Positions 1-10,534 of a DNA stretch of 64,000 bases are shown here, one piece after another (position 1 is the first letter of the stretch; every line of letters begins with the position of its first letter). Location: the NCBI GenBank assembly GCA_963930645.1, contig OZ005660.1, positions 243,912,836 through 243,976,835 of the forward strand, given 5' to 3'. Origin of the DNA: Salticus scenicus. Lineage: Eukaryota > Arthropoda > Arachnida > Araneae > Salticidae. A program made the position numbers and the translations under genes. The notes below the pieces were generated by a model. That model ran no database searches and was not told where the DNA came from. It saw only the letters and a program-made list of their open reading frames with translations.

Positions 1-699
1 ATATCCATAGTTGGTAAATGATATTTCTTAGTAAAAATTGTGTGGTCTATCAGAGTTGTACTACGATTAATTTAATATGCTCACCTGTTCAATCAGTATA
101 TACACACCACATAGAGTACTTAAATTTAGCTCAATATGAAAAACATATAACAGAACTTGAGGTGCATTTCCCACAATTTCCAAGTGTATATTCTTAATGT
201 ATCTGAATTCTTTTCTGTGGCCCTCAAAACAAATAGTAAAATATTTTCATATCATATTCTATAAGGAACATGCTTTTATGAATATAAAAATATATTGAAT
301 ATATTTGATTTTGTTTACTATAGTTTAAAGGTGGCGGGTGGGGTGGGGAGGGGAATCAGAATTAAGCTTGTAATAAGTTTTTAATATGAAATAACCATTA
401 ATATACATATATATATTCTCCATTCAGCCAAGGCTCTCTTTATACAACACTTTACAATGAAAAAATTATATTTCCTTTAATTCTTTGTCTTTCTACAGCC
501 AAAATATATTAAACATTTTTTTCATTAAAGTAAAATAAATAAATAAAGTAAATGTAATAAAATTTATAAAGCATAAAACATTTCTCATGTTTACCTTTAC
601 TGAACTGTGTATTTGAACAATTACCCAAACAAAGTCACATAGTTTTTTAGTTTCTTTTTGTCACTCTATGATTATATTTTACACACTAATTAGAATGGG
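1..699. other. AT-rich non-coding stretch
   Basis: No open frame with protein-like composition, RNA gene or terminal-repeat pair was recognised. There is one short G-rich patch near 333-353. Confidence 0.6.
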
Positions 700-811
700 G
701 TCGGCAGTTTGGAGTAGATTCCAAATCACTAAAAACCTTCATGCAAGAACCGGGATTTAAACCTGGCACCCGAAAGCCAGAACACTAACCATTCGGCCAT
801 CAGACCGGCAC
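700..811 (-). mobile_element. tRNA-derived SINE head (or decayed tRNA)
   Basis: Read on the minus strand from 811, the sequence has an A-box-like block (TGGCCGAATGGTTAG, complement of 785-799) and a B-box-like block (GGTTTAAATCC, complement of 753-763) at tRNA spacing. A short CTGGC/GCCAG stem sits where the anticodon arm would be. The acceptor ends do not pair well, so this looks like the pol III promoter head of a SINE rather than a working tRNA. The body probably runs down to about 700. I found no target duplication. Confidence 0.6.
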
Positions 812-1064
812 AAACAATTTTGTAAAAATGATCAAATAATAGTGGAATGAATATGAATTACATGGAACTACAAGCTGTAACTTCCCTCTGTCCTCTTTAG
901 AATGATCCATTTGAAAGGCAATCCACCTACAGGCGAAGGCTCCTAGTGCAGTCGATCGACTTTAAACCCACAACCCTACCCTCTGTCCTCTAATCAATAC
1001 AGTTTGGTTCCAAATGTCTTGTGTATTATAGATCACAGCTATTAAATATTTTACATATATCTCT

Positions 1065-1069
<5 letters not shown>

Positions 1070-1104
<35 letters not shown>
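1070..1104. repeat. (TG)n microsatellite
   Basis: Uninterrupted TG dinucleotides, about 17 units. An open frame across it encodes only alternating His-Thr and is an artefact. Confidence 0.97.
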
Positions 1105-1105
<1 letters not shown>

Positions 1106-1824
1106 ACATTTAAAATAACTTCATATTTATTATTAATGTTAAAAAATAAATGCTTTTTCCATTTGAAAAAATTCAAATTGTTATATGTGGATAAATAATA
1201 ATAGAGTGATGCATACTTATTCCAAATCTGAAAATAAATAGTATACATACTTATGCTTTCAAATAGATTATAGTGCAAACCTACTCCACACCTGTCTCGA
1301 AAACTTAGGTTTTAATATTTAAATAATAATAATTAAAAATTTAAAATACATATGAGGAGTTTTCACAAAAATTAAAAAAATTAAGTTTGTGATTTTTCTC
1401 TGAACTTAACATAAAAATAGTATGTCTACATATCTTTCTAGAGAAGTCAACATGTTTCCCTAGTATCTAGTAATACATCTAAACAAACGATAATTAGGTT
1501 TTAAGTTTAGTTATTTTTTAATTTATTAGTTTTTGTGTTGTTTGAAAAATCGTGTCCGAAAGAGAAAACACAGTTTGAATGTTTGCTCCTTATATATATT
1601 CTCGTTTATAATGAGTTAAACTTTTAAATAAGGAATTATTTTTTTTTAATAATTCTTCATCTAACAATAATTCATTTACAAATTGAAACAAATATATATA
1701 TATATATATATAACACAACATTTTTTTTTTTTTTTTTTTAAGAACAAAGAAAAAATCATATAGTTTCCAAATTACAAATGAATTTAAAAAAAAAAAAATA
1801 ATAATAATTAGAACCTTCACATTC
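1105..1824. other. AT-rich low-complexity DNA
   Basis: Contains a (TA)n run near 1691-1711, a T-run near 1721-1739 and A-runs near 1786-1798. No gene recognised. Confidence 0.6.
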
Positions 1825-1940
1825 AATGTTTTTATTTGATTACAATTTCAAAATTTTTCATTGCCCAGTTTACTGAAATGATCATCCACATTTATCCTAT
1901 TAGCGGTTTAGCAGTAGAAATATTTGGTGGCGCCATCTTT
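1825..1940. repeat. dispersed repeat R1, copy 1
   Basis: About 115 bp, nearly identical and in the same orientation to 8456-8568, starting CAATGTTTTTATTTG and ending GGTGGCGCCA. One indel separates the copies in the middle. The flanks differ, so this is a dispersed repeat and not a segmental duplication. Family not recognised. Confidence 0.85.
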
Positions 1941-2333
1941 CGAACAAAATTTGCCTTAAACATACATTTGATTAAAAAAAAAAGAAAAAAAAGAAAAAAA
2001 AAAGGCAAGTTTCTTGTCTTTTTAAAAGGAATTTTTTCAAAAATGTTCAGCTTTTCTAATTATCAATAACTTAATTTACCAACATAATGAATTGAAATGT
2101 ATTGCTTATAGGAGAATTATTATTCAATAATGACTTTAACTGAAAATTTAAATTTCCAGATAATTAAATATGCATTTCTATTTTGTAATCGTCAATTTAA
2201 AATTAAATTTAATATTATCAAGAATATATATCCAAAAAATTTTATATTTAATTAAAGTTATTTCATAAATTTACAATTATTTAATAAAGAAAAACGCTGA
2301 AATGAAATTTGTTTAAATTTACCGGAGCATCGC

Positions 2334-2565
2334 GAATTACAGGTCTGCGGATTAATGGTACTCAACTGTAAATATTAAAAACTTATCCTAAATATAAATT
2401 AAATAAGAAAAAATTGAATAGAAATCACTCACAGTAAAAATTGCATGGTACTGCCATCTATTGGCAAGTTAAGAAACTAAATCCAATGATAAATTGCAAA
2501 TTATCCTGCATTTTGTAATTTTCCGGATTTTAGAAATCCGAATTTTGGAGACTGTACTGTAGTTG
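2334..2565. repeat. relics of TA-type transposon ends
   Basis: Two stretches, ending near 2371 and 2563, look like termini of pogo/Tigger-like elements: an ATCCG block followed by an ACTCAACTGTA or GAGACTGTACTGTA edge. They resemble the terminus of the element at 48148-48798. Both face the same way, so they are two partial ends and not one complete element. Confidence 0.35.
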
Positions 2566-2809
2566 ATATTGAAAATATTTTTTACTTAGAATAAGGCTGG
2601 GATTGCGATGCCTCGCTCAGCACTATCTTACGCACAAACTCTGTCTTAAGATGTAAACAAAACGCAAGTCGTATTGCAGTGCCTCACTATCTTACGAGAA
2701 CCTGAGAGCTCTCTTAAGTAGGGTGACCAAATTTTGAAAGGCTCAATTGGGGACAAAACAGCGCGGTGTCCCCGATTTCAGAATAAGAAATGGGGACATT
2801 TTGAATCGC

Positions 2810-2836
2810 AAAAAAAAAAAAAAAAAAAAAAAAAAA
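2810..2836. repeat. poly-A tract
   Basis: About 27 consecutive A, 90 bp inside the left end of the hAT element. Confidence 0.95.
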
Positions 2837-3069
2837 CCAGCATTAGTATAATCATTAAATAACCCAAAAGTATATGCACCAATGAATCACTTTTGCTGAA
2901 AATTATATACTGTACTAGTGCCTACATACTATCCGCATGCCAACAATAAATCGCTGGCATGTAGTTAATACAAAACAACAAAATGTATACATTATATGCA
3001 TTTTATGATTTATATGTATATATATATGCGGAGGTTGATCCAGAACAAATTTAGTGCCGCATTCAGGCA

Positions 3070-3160
3070 TTTTCACAAAGTCGACTTTTGGCAAAAACGC
3101 TCTTTCACAAAACCAACTTTAAGCAGAGACACTTTCGCAAAGTCAATTCTTAGCATCATT
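3070..3160. repeat. three degenerate tandem units of about 32 bp
   Basis: Each unit starts like TTTCACAAAGTC and ends with an AAACGC or GAGACAC-like segment. The third unit is the most divergent. It lies in the non-coding part of the hAT element. Confidence 0.55.
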
Positions 3161-3263
3161 ATAGCTCCAAACTAAAAATTTCTTTAAGTTTTGCTGCATT
3201 GAACACATAATAATTCCCTCAATTTGGTTATTTACTGTAATCTATGGTAAATATGTAACTGTA

Positions 3264-3654
3264 ACAAGGAAACATTCAAAAAGGTGTTGTCTTCAAAAAA
3301 TATTGAAAAAAAAAAAATGTCATTCTGCTTTTCATAAAACACCAGAAAGTGAAAAAGTTATCGGCTGAAATGAATTACAGCGACCACAAAAAAAAATTAT
3401 CAGAATTAAGCATTTTTGTTGATAAGTTCGCTAGCCCCGAGATTGGCATGTACGATCAGAACCGTGTGTTTTGCTTCTCCGTTAAGTACTCAAAATCAAT
3501 CGCCTAACAGTGTGAAATCGCCAAATATGCTTAATTTTGATATTTTTTTGTAGCCGCTGTAATTCATTACAGCTGATAGTTTTTTTCAGTTTCTGGTGTT
3601 TTATGAAGAGCAGAATCACATATTTTAGACGACATCTTTTGAATGTTTCCTTGT
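3264..3654. repeat. foldback (palindromic) segment
   Basis: The left arm (3264 to about 3412) is inverted at about 3528-3654. Shared blocks include ACAAGGAAACATTCAAAA, CATAAAACACCAGAAA and TGAATTACAGCG. The arms are diverged by small indels, so it is an old snap-back MITE or an internal palindrome of the host hAT. No coding content. Confidence 0.75.
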
Positions 3655-4140
3655 AAGTAGTATGAAGTGGCTAATCGGACCGTTGGTGCGATTAGTGTAC
3701 AGGCTATTCGGACCATCTTTTCCAAGGAGAATAAGTTATCGCTGATAAAAGAGTAAAATTTAGAAATAATATAATGTGTCTCGTCCCCGTGCATGAAAAA
3801 TTATCTTTTTTTTTGAGTGTGGGAGTGGGGTAGAGATTAATTATTTTCACAGAAATTTTGTACTCTAAATGGTGCTAAAATTCTTCATAAAAGGGCAATA
3901 ACTCAAAATAATTTTTATCAAGCAAAAATGAAAATAATAAAGATTTCGAAAATTGAATAGTAAAAATAAAAAATTCAACATGAAAACAGATCTTAGTAAA
4001 TGAGTATTTTTAATGTTTAAAAAAATCTTCGCAATATGTTTGTTTATGAATATGCATAAATATGAATAAATGTATAACATATGAATAAATCTGCAGATTC
4101 AACTACATAGATGTCATTTGGTTTTTTATTTCTTTTCCTT

Positions 4141-4142
4141 TC

Positions 4143-4173
<31 letters not shown>
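4141..4173. repeat. poly-A tract
   Basis: More than 25 consecutive A within the hAT element's non-coding half. Confidence 0.9.
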
Positions 4174-4175
<2 letters not shown>

Positions 4176-4349
4176 ATTCCAATATAATTCGATACAAACC
4201 AAACCCAATTTTCTATACAAATATATGTATGATTTTTCTGAAAATGGCTTTTGTACTTATTTTGTAATGTTTTCTAACAGCAATGTTGAAATAAACATGA
4301 ACTGCAGATCAATCGCATTATACACTTTAAAAATGCTAAAAGTTTGAAT

Positions 4350-5650
4350 TTGTAGAAACAAGCAAAATCATTAGTATATTACAGAAAAAATTCAAGATCA
4401 AACAAGCAAAATCATTATTATGACCAGCGCAACAAGGTAGCCTCCACACTAATCGCCCCGATGGTCCGAATAGCAACGGCCGTAAGTAGAAATTACTATA
4501 TTGTATTTTTAAATTAAATAAACTGCTTTGTGCATTTTGGTTAATTGTTTAAAAGCATAATTAATTTTCCCAAACTTACTTATTTCATAAATTATTTTAT
4601 AAATTCACAGATAGGGTACCATTTTAAAAAATCTCGATTAAACCCTGATATGAACATTGTAGAAGTGATCCAATGTATGTAATATGTTGTATTATCCTAT
4701 ATGTATATTAATACAGTGACAGTAAAACCTCGTTAACGTGAAAAATCTGAAATACACCAATTTAGAATTTTAAAGAAAAAAAATTATACTATGCACACAA
4801 TTTAGGATCACAAACCTTTCACCATTTGTGCTATAAATTTTTATACATATAAACTATTGGCTTAATTTTATGAGTGGTAAAAATATTTTATCATGTGCTA
4901 CTGATATGAGAGAAGATTATTCTCAGATAATGAAAAATTCTTCTAAAATGTTAAATTTTAATTAAGATTATTTTTTTGCTTTAAAAACAAAGTGAATGAA
5001 TCTTGCAATTACGCCCTGTGATGTTTATTTTTCACAGGATTACTTTTATTTAAAAGGCAAACAAAATGATTAACTTAAAAATATATATAAATTAAGCATA
5101 CACTTTTAAGTAAATTGATAGCTTAATTCATGTTTTATAAACTAACAACCTTCAGCCCAGTAGCAGAAATTTCTTTATTTATCCATACAAAACAAAATTT
5201 ATCTGTGATTCAGAAATGCCTTATGAAATCAGATATCATAAAAGCAGTATAGCAATTAATAAATTATGTAAAATTTATATAAAAAAAGAAAAATAAGAAT
5301 ATGCAACAAGTACAGTAATCAAGAAAAATAATGCAAATTGTATTTAAGTATTTTTTAAACTTAGCGTTTCTTTCTGAACTTTTAACTTAATTTGTAAAGC
5401 TTTAAATAATCTGCACCACTCACTACAATGCTGCACCGTTTCTGCTACTAGCACCTTAAGTAAAAAACCAATTATATAAATATCAAGCATATGTATAAAT
5501 ACAGTAGATGTTTCATGATAAAACTATATTTTAATTAGTATACTGCAGTTAACATATATGATTACATAAAAACATATTAAATGACTTTATACATTAAGCA
5601 AATTGTTTTGCATACAAAAATCGTATATCTTATCAATAAATAAAAAAACT
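4350..5650. other. non-coding half of the hAT element
   Basis: AT-rich sequence between the end of the transposase reading frame and the left terminus. No second gene recognised. Confidence 0.5.
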
Positions 5651-5654
5651 TACA

Positions 5655-6124
5655 TTATAAGTCATCAATTCTTTCACCAACATGACTATATTTATTTGAC
5701 TTTTGAATTTTAAGTAGAATTTCCTTATTATTTTGAAGTTTCTTATAAAATTCTACACAATTGAAATTAAAGTTAGTTTTCACAACTAACATGGCTTTCA
5801 ATGTTGAAATTTTTATTTTACTTTTTTCAGAAGTCCACATTTTGTTCATTACTGAAAACACTCTTTCAACCGGAGCGTTTGTTCCGGGTAAACACATGAT
5901 AAACTCAACTAATTTCATAATACTCTCACACACAATAGAATTTGTTTTAAAATGGGAAAATATTTGTAGCCATCTTTCTTCCATACATACATTACTTTCA
6001 TTCCACTCATTGATTTTATTAGGTTCAATGAGAGATTTAATGTGCACATATTCATCATATAATTTTGAATCGTCAATGTTGAGCTGTGGCAAGTCATTCA
6101 AGTACTGTAAGCTAACATTTATGT
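5655..6124 (-). pseudogene. hAT transposase, C-terminal part (dimerisation domain)
   Basis: This open frame carries the hAT C-terminal dimerisation domain: a conserved block around ERVFSVMNKMW about two-thirds along, followed by a Leu-rich helix, as in Ac/hobo-type transposases. It continues the frame of the larger upstream piece at 6557-7872. The two are separated only by the foldback insertion at 6125-6556, whose 13-bp target duplication (6112-6124) falls inside the coding sequence. As it stands the domain has no start codon of its own in the right context, so the transposase is inactivated by insertion. Confidence 0.9.
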
Positions 6125-6204
6125 AATAGCAGGAGACTTGGCGTTGGAATATTTAAACAGGAATAAACTACTACGTCAGAAACGCCAAAGAAAAATTATT
6201 GAGG

Positions 6205-6250
6205 TGCATACAGCTGTTTCGGTAGCCTAAAGCGTACCGTCATCAGTGCA
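6205..6250 (-). ncRNA. hammerhead-ribozyme-like motif, left arm
   Basis: Mirror copy of the motif at 6463-6508, on the minus strand: CTGATGA core, GGTA/TACC stem, GAAA core, self-complementary ACAGCTGT and GTA cleavage-type triplet, flanked on both sides by TGCA. Confidence 0.6.
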
Positions 6251-6274
6251 AAAAGAATTCTGAATCTTGAGAAG

Positions 6275-6382
6275 TGCTCGTATATATAGGAGAGGGACCG
6301 GATTTAGTTCAACCAATAGGAATACGGATGCTCGTATATATAGGAGAGGGACCGGATTTAGTTCAACCAATAGGAATACGGA
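6275..6382. repeat. 54-bp tandem duplication with TATA boxes
   Basis: Two copies of a 54-bp unit containing TCGTATATATAGGAGAGGG and an AACCAATAGG block. The minus strand has an ATTGG box upstream of TATATATA, so transcription would run leftward, out of the palindrome. Confidence 0.85.
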
Positions 6383-6386
6383 TGTT

Positions 6387-6440
6387 CGTATTCCTATTGG
6401 TTGAACTAAATCCGGTCCCTCTCCTATATATACGAGCACT
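6387..6440 (+). promoter_or_regulatory. CCAAT/TATA promoter module, right arm
   Basis: On the plus strand an ATTGG box (inverted CCAAT) precedes CTCCTATATATACGAGC by about 25-30 bp, directing transcription rightward across the hammerhead-like motif. The same TATA block with an ATTGG box occurs in the unrelated foldback at 17868-18961. Function is inferred. Confidence 0.45.
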
Positions 6441-6462
6441 TCTCAAGATTCAGAATTCTTTT

Positions 6463-6508
6463 TGCACTGATGACGGTACGCTTTAGGCTACCGAAACAGC
6501 TGTATGCA
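6463..6508 (+). ncRNA. hammerhead-ribozyme-like motif, right arm
   Basis: Seen in order: TGCA (6463-6466), CTGATGA (6467-6473), an extra C, stem II GGTA...TACC with an inner GC/GC pair and a 5-nt loop (6475-6492), GAAA (6493-6496), the palindrome ACAGCTGT (6496-6503), then A6504 completing a GTA triplet, then TGCA (6505-6508), which pairs with the first TGCA as stem I. This is hammerhead type I order. Stem III has no loop, so it could only form between two copies, as known for short hammerheads of Penelope-like elements. The extra C after the first core block departs from the strict consensus. Confidence 0.62.
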
Positions 6509-6556
6509 CCTCAATAATTTTTCTTTGGCGTTTCTGACGTAGTAGTTTATTCCTGT

Positions 6557-7872
6557 CTAACATTTATGTCTTTCCACTCTGGTACAGTTTTTAAAGCTAC
6601 CCAAGAAAAAGATTCAAACATCTTGAAAGGTACGATCCACTTTTCTAAATACTGATTACAATTCGAGTAAAATTCTAAAACACAGTTTTCTTCCTCTTTA
6701 TCTTTAAAATGTTTAACGTCATTAGGTAAAAATTTGTCGTTCAGCCTATTTTCATACTTTTTCTGCAAATCATTCAGTATTCTGAATGCTTGAAAGGCAG
6801 TGACATGTTGCCCTTCTGCTTGCTTTACAGCATCATTAAATATAATTGCTTGCATATGGACAAAACGGAGCCAATATAGTGCGTTGTCATCACTAAAAAA
6901 AGTTTTTAAAATTACAGGGCACATCTTTTGGGATAAAAAATAGGTTTTTAAAGGTACAAACATGGCAATCAATCTATCTAGAGCAGGAAGTAATGATAAC
7001 CATCTGGTTTTACAGTACCCCAGTACTTCTTGATACTGAACAGAAACATAATTACAAAAGTCCTTAAGCTCTTCAACACGAACAGTGTAAATGTGAAAAT
7101 GTGAATAAATTTTCACAAGAATAGTTTCAACGTCTACAGGAAGACAATCAACAGCCGACTGTAATGTGTTGTTGATTATGTGGGCTGCACATCCAATTCC
7201 TAAAATATTTTGTCCTAAATTCAATTTTAATTTTGTAAAAACATTATTTGTTCCATTTCTAGAACATCCGCTGAAGTTCATATTTGTGTTATCTGCACAA
7301 TAAGCAATTAATTTACCTTCCAATTTCTCAGTTTTCAAAATATCTAATATGTAAGACGAAACCAAGTCTGATGTTTCCCCACCAAGGCTTTTCAATTGTA
7401 AAAGCTTCACACGTACACCTTCCTCAGAATTGTAGTATCTTACCATGATTGGAAACACTTTAATATTTCCATGATTAGATGCATCAGAAAATATTGAAAT
7501 AAATGATGCTTTTTGCAGTTCTGACCTTAGTTCCTGCAACACCCAAGGCTCAAAAACATTTTCTACAATGGCTTCACATTTCGTTCTGGCACAGGAATAG
7601 CTTGGATCAAGAACATTTTTTAAGATTTTGGACATGCAGTCCATATCTCTGAATGACTGTGAATGTTTTACATTATGATAGGCAAAAACGCCCTCAGCCA
7701 GTGCAATTTTCAAATTGGCATTATTGCCTGAGAGAATTATTTTCATTGAATTCTGTGCTGATGTAGATAACGATGCTTTTTTATGTTTTTCTGTATTCAT
7801 GTGAGTAGTAATGTGGTTTTTAACACCACTGGCAATAGAAAATGATGATGTACATATCTTACAAAATACTCA
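6557..7872 (-). pseudogene. hAT transposase, N-terminal and catalytic part
   Basis: The frame is open from just after a TGA at 7870-7872 down to the foldback insertion. The first ATG is at 7800, but upstream of it, in frame, lies a BED/TTF-like zinc finger: CKIC, a spacer of about 17 residues, then His residues before and after the ATG. The original protein therefore started further upstream. Downstream are the RNase H-like hAT catalytic blocks: an Asp in FSDASNHG, a second Asp in YCADNTN, and a CAAHIINN block typical of BED-finger hAT transposases. The C-terminal dimerisation domain lies beyond the insertion at 5655-6124. Apart from the insertion and the upstream stop the frame is well preserved. 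Confidence 0.9.
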
Positions 7873-8455
7873 GTCCACACCACGGATTCTTCCGTGGTCT
7901 ACACTCATGTTGTTGTTGTTGGGGTTTTTATTGAGACCTATAGCTGCTGGGGCTGTTGTCTCAACTGTTACAAAGATTCCCGGAAATTGCAGAGTAGCAG
8001 AGGAGTAAACTAAACATCTACGATCTATATATAACACAGATTTTCAAGTCTTGCTACCGAGGGCTAATTCGTTTTCGTGATTCAAATCAAATATGACTAT
8101 AATGTTGGTTGGCTGGTTGTATTCAAAATGGAATTTGATATCGAACTTTCATAATCGAACTAATAAAAATGCAAAGCATCAAAATTTAAGAACACCGATT
8201 TTTTGTTCATAACAATGGGGACAATTGGGGACAGACGAAGGAAAATGTGGTCCCCAGTCACTGCTTTTATTTTTGGGGACAGATGGTCGAAAATGGGGAC
8301 AGTCCCCGGAAAATGGGGACGTTTGGTCAGCCTACTCTTAAGTCGAATCGTAACTGGATGCGCGCGCAATCACAACATAGCTCTCTCTGCGTCTTCCATT
8401 GGCTGGCTGGCTTTCTCTTACGAGGACACGCGGAGGTTTTACGCTTGAGGCACCG

Positions 8456-8568
8456 CAATGTTTTTATTTGATTACAATTTCAAAATTTTTCATTGCCCAG
8501 TTTACTGAAATGATCATCCACATTTATCCTATTAAGCGGTTTAGCAGTAGAAATATTTGGTGGCGCCA
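8456..8568. repeat. dispersed repeat R1, copy 2
   Basis: Same sequence and orientation as 1825-1940, with one extra A in the CTATTAAGCGG segment. It abuts the inverted end at 8446-8459 on the left and a 32-bp inverted-repeat block on the right. Confidence 0.85.
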
Positions 8569-8596
8569 GAGCCTCCTTAACTAAATGCCTGACGAG
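8565..8596. repeat. 32-bp inverted repeat, left member
   Basis: GCCAGAGCCTCCTTAACTAA and onward matches the reverse complement of 11611-11642 with about two mismatches. The pair brackets 3 kb holding no transposase, so it may be two copies of a short repeat or the ends of a non-autonomous element. Confidence 0.6.
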
Positions 8597-8599
8597 CGC

Positions 8600-9369
8600 G
8601 GCGAATTCTAATTTTAAACCAGGCAACATTTAGAAAACAAAACTGCCGCTAGGTGACAGCACCTACGCAGAGCAACAATTTTCTTCTGTTTCATAGATAC
8701 ATTCTATTTTACATCTAAAAATTTAGCTATTCATTTCAATTTTAAGTCCAAAATTGCATTTTTTTTTCTTTTTTAAATAAAGTGAAAGTTCTTTATCGTA
8801 AATATTTTCAATAAAATATTCAAATATTTAAAAAATATTGGATTTAATTTCCTTCGAAAGTGGACAGAACCATTAGCTTTTCAACTAATGCAATTACTTT
8901 AAAGTTTATTGATAGGAAATACATGGAACGTATCAAATAAATAACACCCTTTTTATATTATTAATTAAAAAACAAAATTTAAAATTAAATAAGAGAAAAC
9001 ATTGCAGGTCTATCACGTCATTAAATTACTTTTTATATATTTATTTAATAAAAATTTCAAACTTTTTTGATTAGATATCAGATGAAAGTCTCGTTTATAT
9101 AAATTAAAATATCTGAACTTCAAATGAGTTTCAGTTTAGAATAATATTATTATAATCATGTCTTTAATATTATTATAATCATTTTTTTTTTTTTTTTTGG
9201 TCATGTCCTTCACGGTACATTATTACCTTATTAAAAGTGAATTATTTTTCTTAAATTAAAAATTTTATATTATTTATATGAAAGATAGACCAGCACATTA
9301 AGGAGATAAATTAACATTCAGTAATAAAAATTGGACAAGAAAACAATCTGTTGTCTAGTCTATAAAAAA

Positions 9370-9370
<1 letters not shown>
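8600..9370. other. AT-rich non-coding stretch
   Basis: No gene seen. A T-run lies near 9182-9198. Confidence 0.5.
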
Positions 9371-9372
<2 letters not shown>

Positions 9373-9411
<39 letters not shown>

Positions 9412-9465
9412 AATAAATAAATTAATAAATAAAATAAATAATAATAATAATAATAATAAAATAAC
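9373..9465. repeat. (AAT)n / (AAAT)n microsatellite
   Basis: Uninterrupted AAT triplets pass into AAAT and back to AAT. Confidence 0.95.
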
Positions 9466-9599
9466 CATTAACATTTAAATTTTTACAATTAAGGGTTTCT
9501 TGAGTAAGTTTTCTCTCGCACCATTTTTTTTTTTATTCAAGATTTTTATTAGCTCCACCAGTTTCGAGAGGGTATGCTTTCGGAACTAATAGACATTTT

Positions 9600-10250
9600 C
9601 GAAATAAAGTTGTGTTATAGTTACGCGTTTTGAGGTCTCCTTAATCGAAAAAAAATGTTTTTAGCGGTTGGTCTGTGCGCGTCGGTTTGTCTAACACGGA
9701 TATACTTGAAAAATGTTGAGTGTATTTCATTTTGTGTTAAGTGTATAAGACTAAATTTAAGTGCACAATCTGATGTGCACATAGTTTATTGAAAACATAC
9801 AGGGCTACCGAAAATTAAGCTAAACATTCTTTTCTATAGAATGCAATTGACGAAAGGGCTTTGCTACACTTTACTATGTCGACGAATACTGTTGAGGAAG
9901 GAAAATTAATATTTCATACCCATTATGAAAACAAAGTATTTTTTGAAGTTCTATTTTTAACTCGGGTTTTTGCATGTCACGTTTTGTGGTTTCCTGAATA
10001 CAAAAACCAATTTTTTCTGTTTTTAGCGATTGATCTCTATGCATATTTATTATCAGAATAACTTAAAAATAAATAAATGCAGGAAATTCACATTTGTATT
10101 TTAAAATTCGTATTAAGTTTCAATTTGAAAAATTTGATCAAGATTGGCAAATTTAAGGACAAATTAATAACAACCTTGAAATTTTTTTTTACTTCCATTA
10201 CCCTACTACCGTAGATAATGGAAGTATTGTATTCGGTCCAAAAATTCGAT
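9600..10250 (+). repeat. diverged direct repeat, copy 1
   Basis: Shares ordered blocks with 12000-12610: TGTGTTAAGTGT with ATAAGACT, ACAGGG.TAC..AAAATTAAG, TGTC.ACGAA.ACTG, and the final TTAATAACA.CCTTGAAAT. A small hairpin near 10195-10225 (ATGGAAGTATTGTATTCGG) resembles the head of the repeat family at 43152 and 47254. No protein recognised. Confidence 0.5.
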
Positions 10251-10434
10251 ATCGAGTTAATCACATATATATGTAATTCAAATAATATGGAATAAATATA
10301 AAGGATTTATAATTATAATTGATCAAAAGCCGTATTTAAATGCATTTAAACGATTTTACATAACATTTATTCCGCAAATCTTGAACTAAATGAAACAATG
10401 TATATTATGTATATATATTGAATATTACGAATTT

Positions 10435-10459
10435 ATACACACACACACACACACACATA

Positions 10460-10530
<71 letters not shown>
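10435..10530. repeat. (CA)n(TA)n compound microsatellite
   Basis: A CA run of about 10 units passes into a TA run of more than 30 units. Confidence 0.96.

Positions 10531-10534
<4 letters not shown>

Larger units (their letters stand above)
6125..6556. mobile_element. Penelope-like foldback insertion
   Basis: The insertion is flanked by a 13-bp duplication, CTAACATTTATGT (6112-6124 and 6557-6569). A 32-bp tail (6125-6156) precedes two long inverted arms: left 6157 to about 6382, right about 6387-6556. The left arm is longer because a 54-bp unit is repeated in tandem (6275-6328, 6329-6382). Each arm carries a hammerhead-like motif and a TATATATA box. Inverted terminal repeats with an extra tail at one side, variable-length target duplications and hammerhead motifs are known of Penelope-like retroelements. 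No reverse transcriptase is encoded, so this would be a non-autonomous or abortive copy. Assignment to Penelope is inference. Confidence 0.7.
2719..8334 (-). mobile_element. hAT-superfamily DNA transposon, 5.6 kb
   Basis: Terminal inverted repeats are TAGGGTGACCAAA (2719-2731) and its complement with one mismatch (8322-8334). A perfect 8-bp target duplication, CTCTTAAG, lies at 2711-2718 and 8335-8342; an 8-bp duplication is the hAT signature. Subterminal regions carry repeats of GGGGAC. The minus strand encodes a hAT transposase that is now broken by a foldback insertion at 6125-6556 and by an upstream stop codon. A decayed palindrome lies inside at 3264-3654. The perfect duplication suggests a fairly recent insertion. 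Confidence 0.93.
2602..8459. repeat. older repeat with inverted ends, split by the hAT element
   Basis: The left end (2602-2619, ATTGCGATGCCTCGCTCA) is inverted at the right end (8446-8459, TGAGGCACCGCAAT). The hAT at 2719-8334 sits inside; removing it and one 8-bp duplication joins two short flanks into an element of about 230 bp. A further copy of the same end lies at 11717-11735. Dispersed repeat R1 begins right at the 8459 junction. Family unknown. Confidence 0.55.

Noticed and set aside
741..811. Functional tRNA gene on the minus strand
   Set aside because: A and B boxes are present, but the acceptor stem does not pair and the anticodon loop is irregular.
1051..1278. Open frame on the minus strand with a His-Thr repeat
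   Set aside because: Produced by translation of the (TG)n microsatellite; no domain or conserved composition.
6227..6486. Mirror-image open frames on both strands
   Set aside because: They are the two faces of the foldback palindrome with its 54-bp duplication, not genes.
7811..8008. Small plus-strand frame opposite the hAT 5' region
   Set aside because: Lies antisense to the zinc-finger-coding start of the transposase and has no features of its own.
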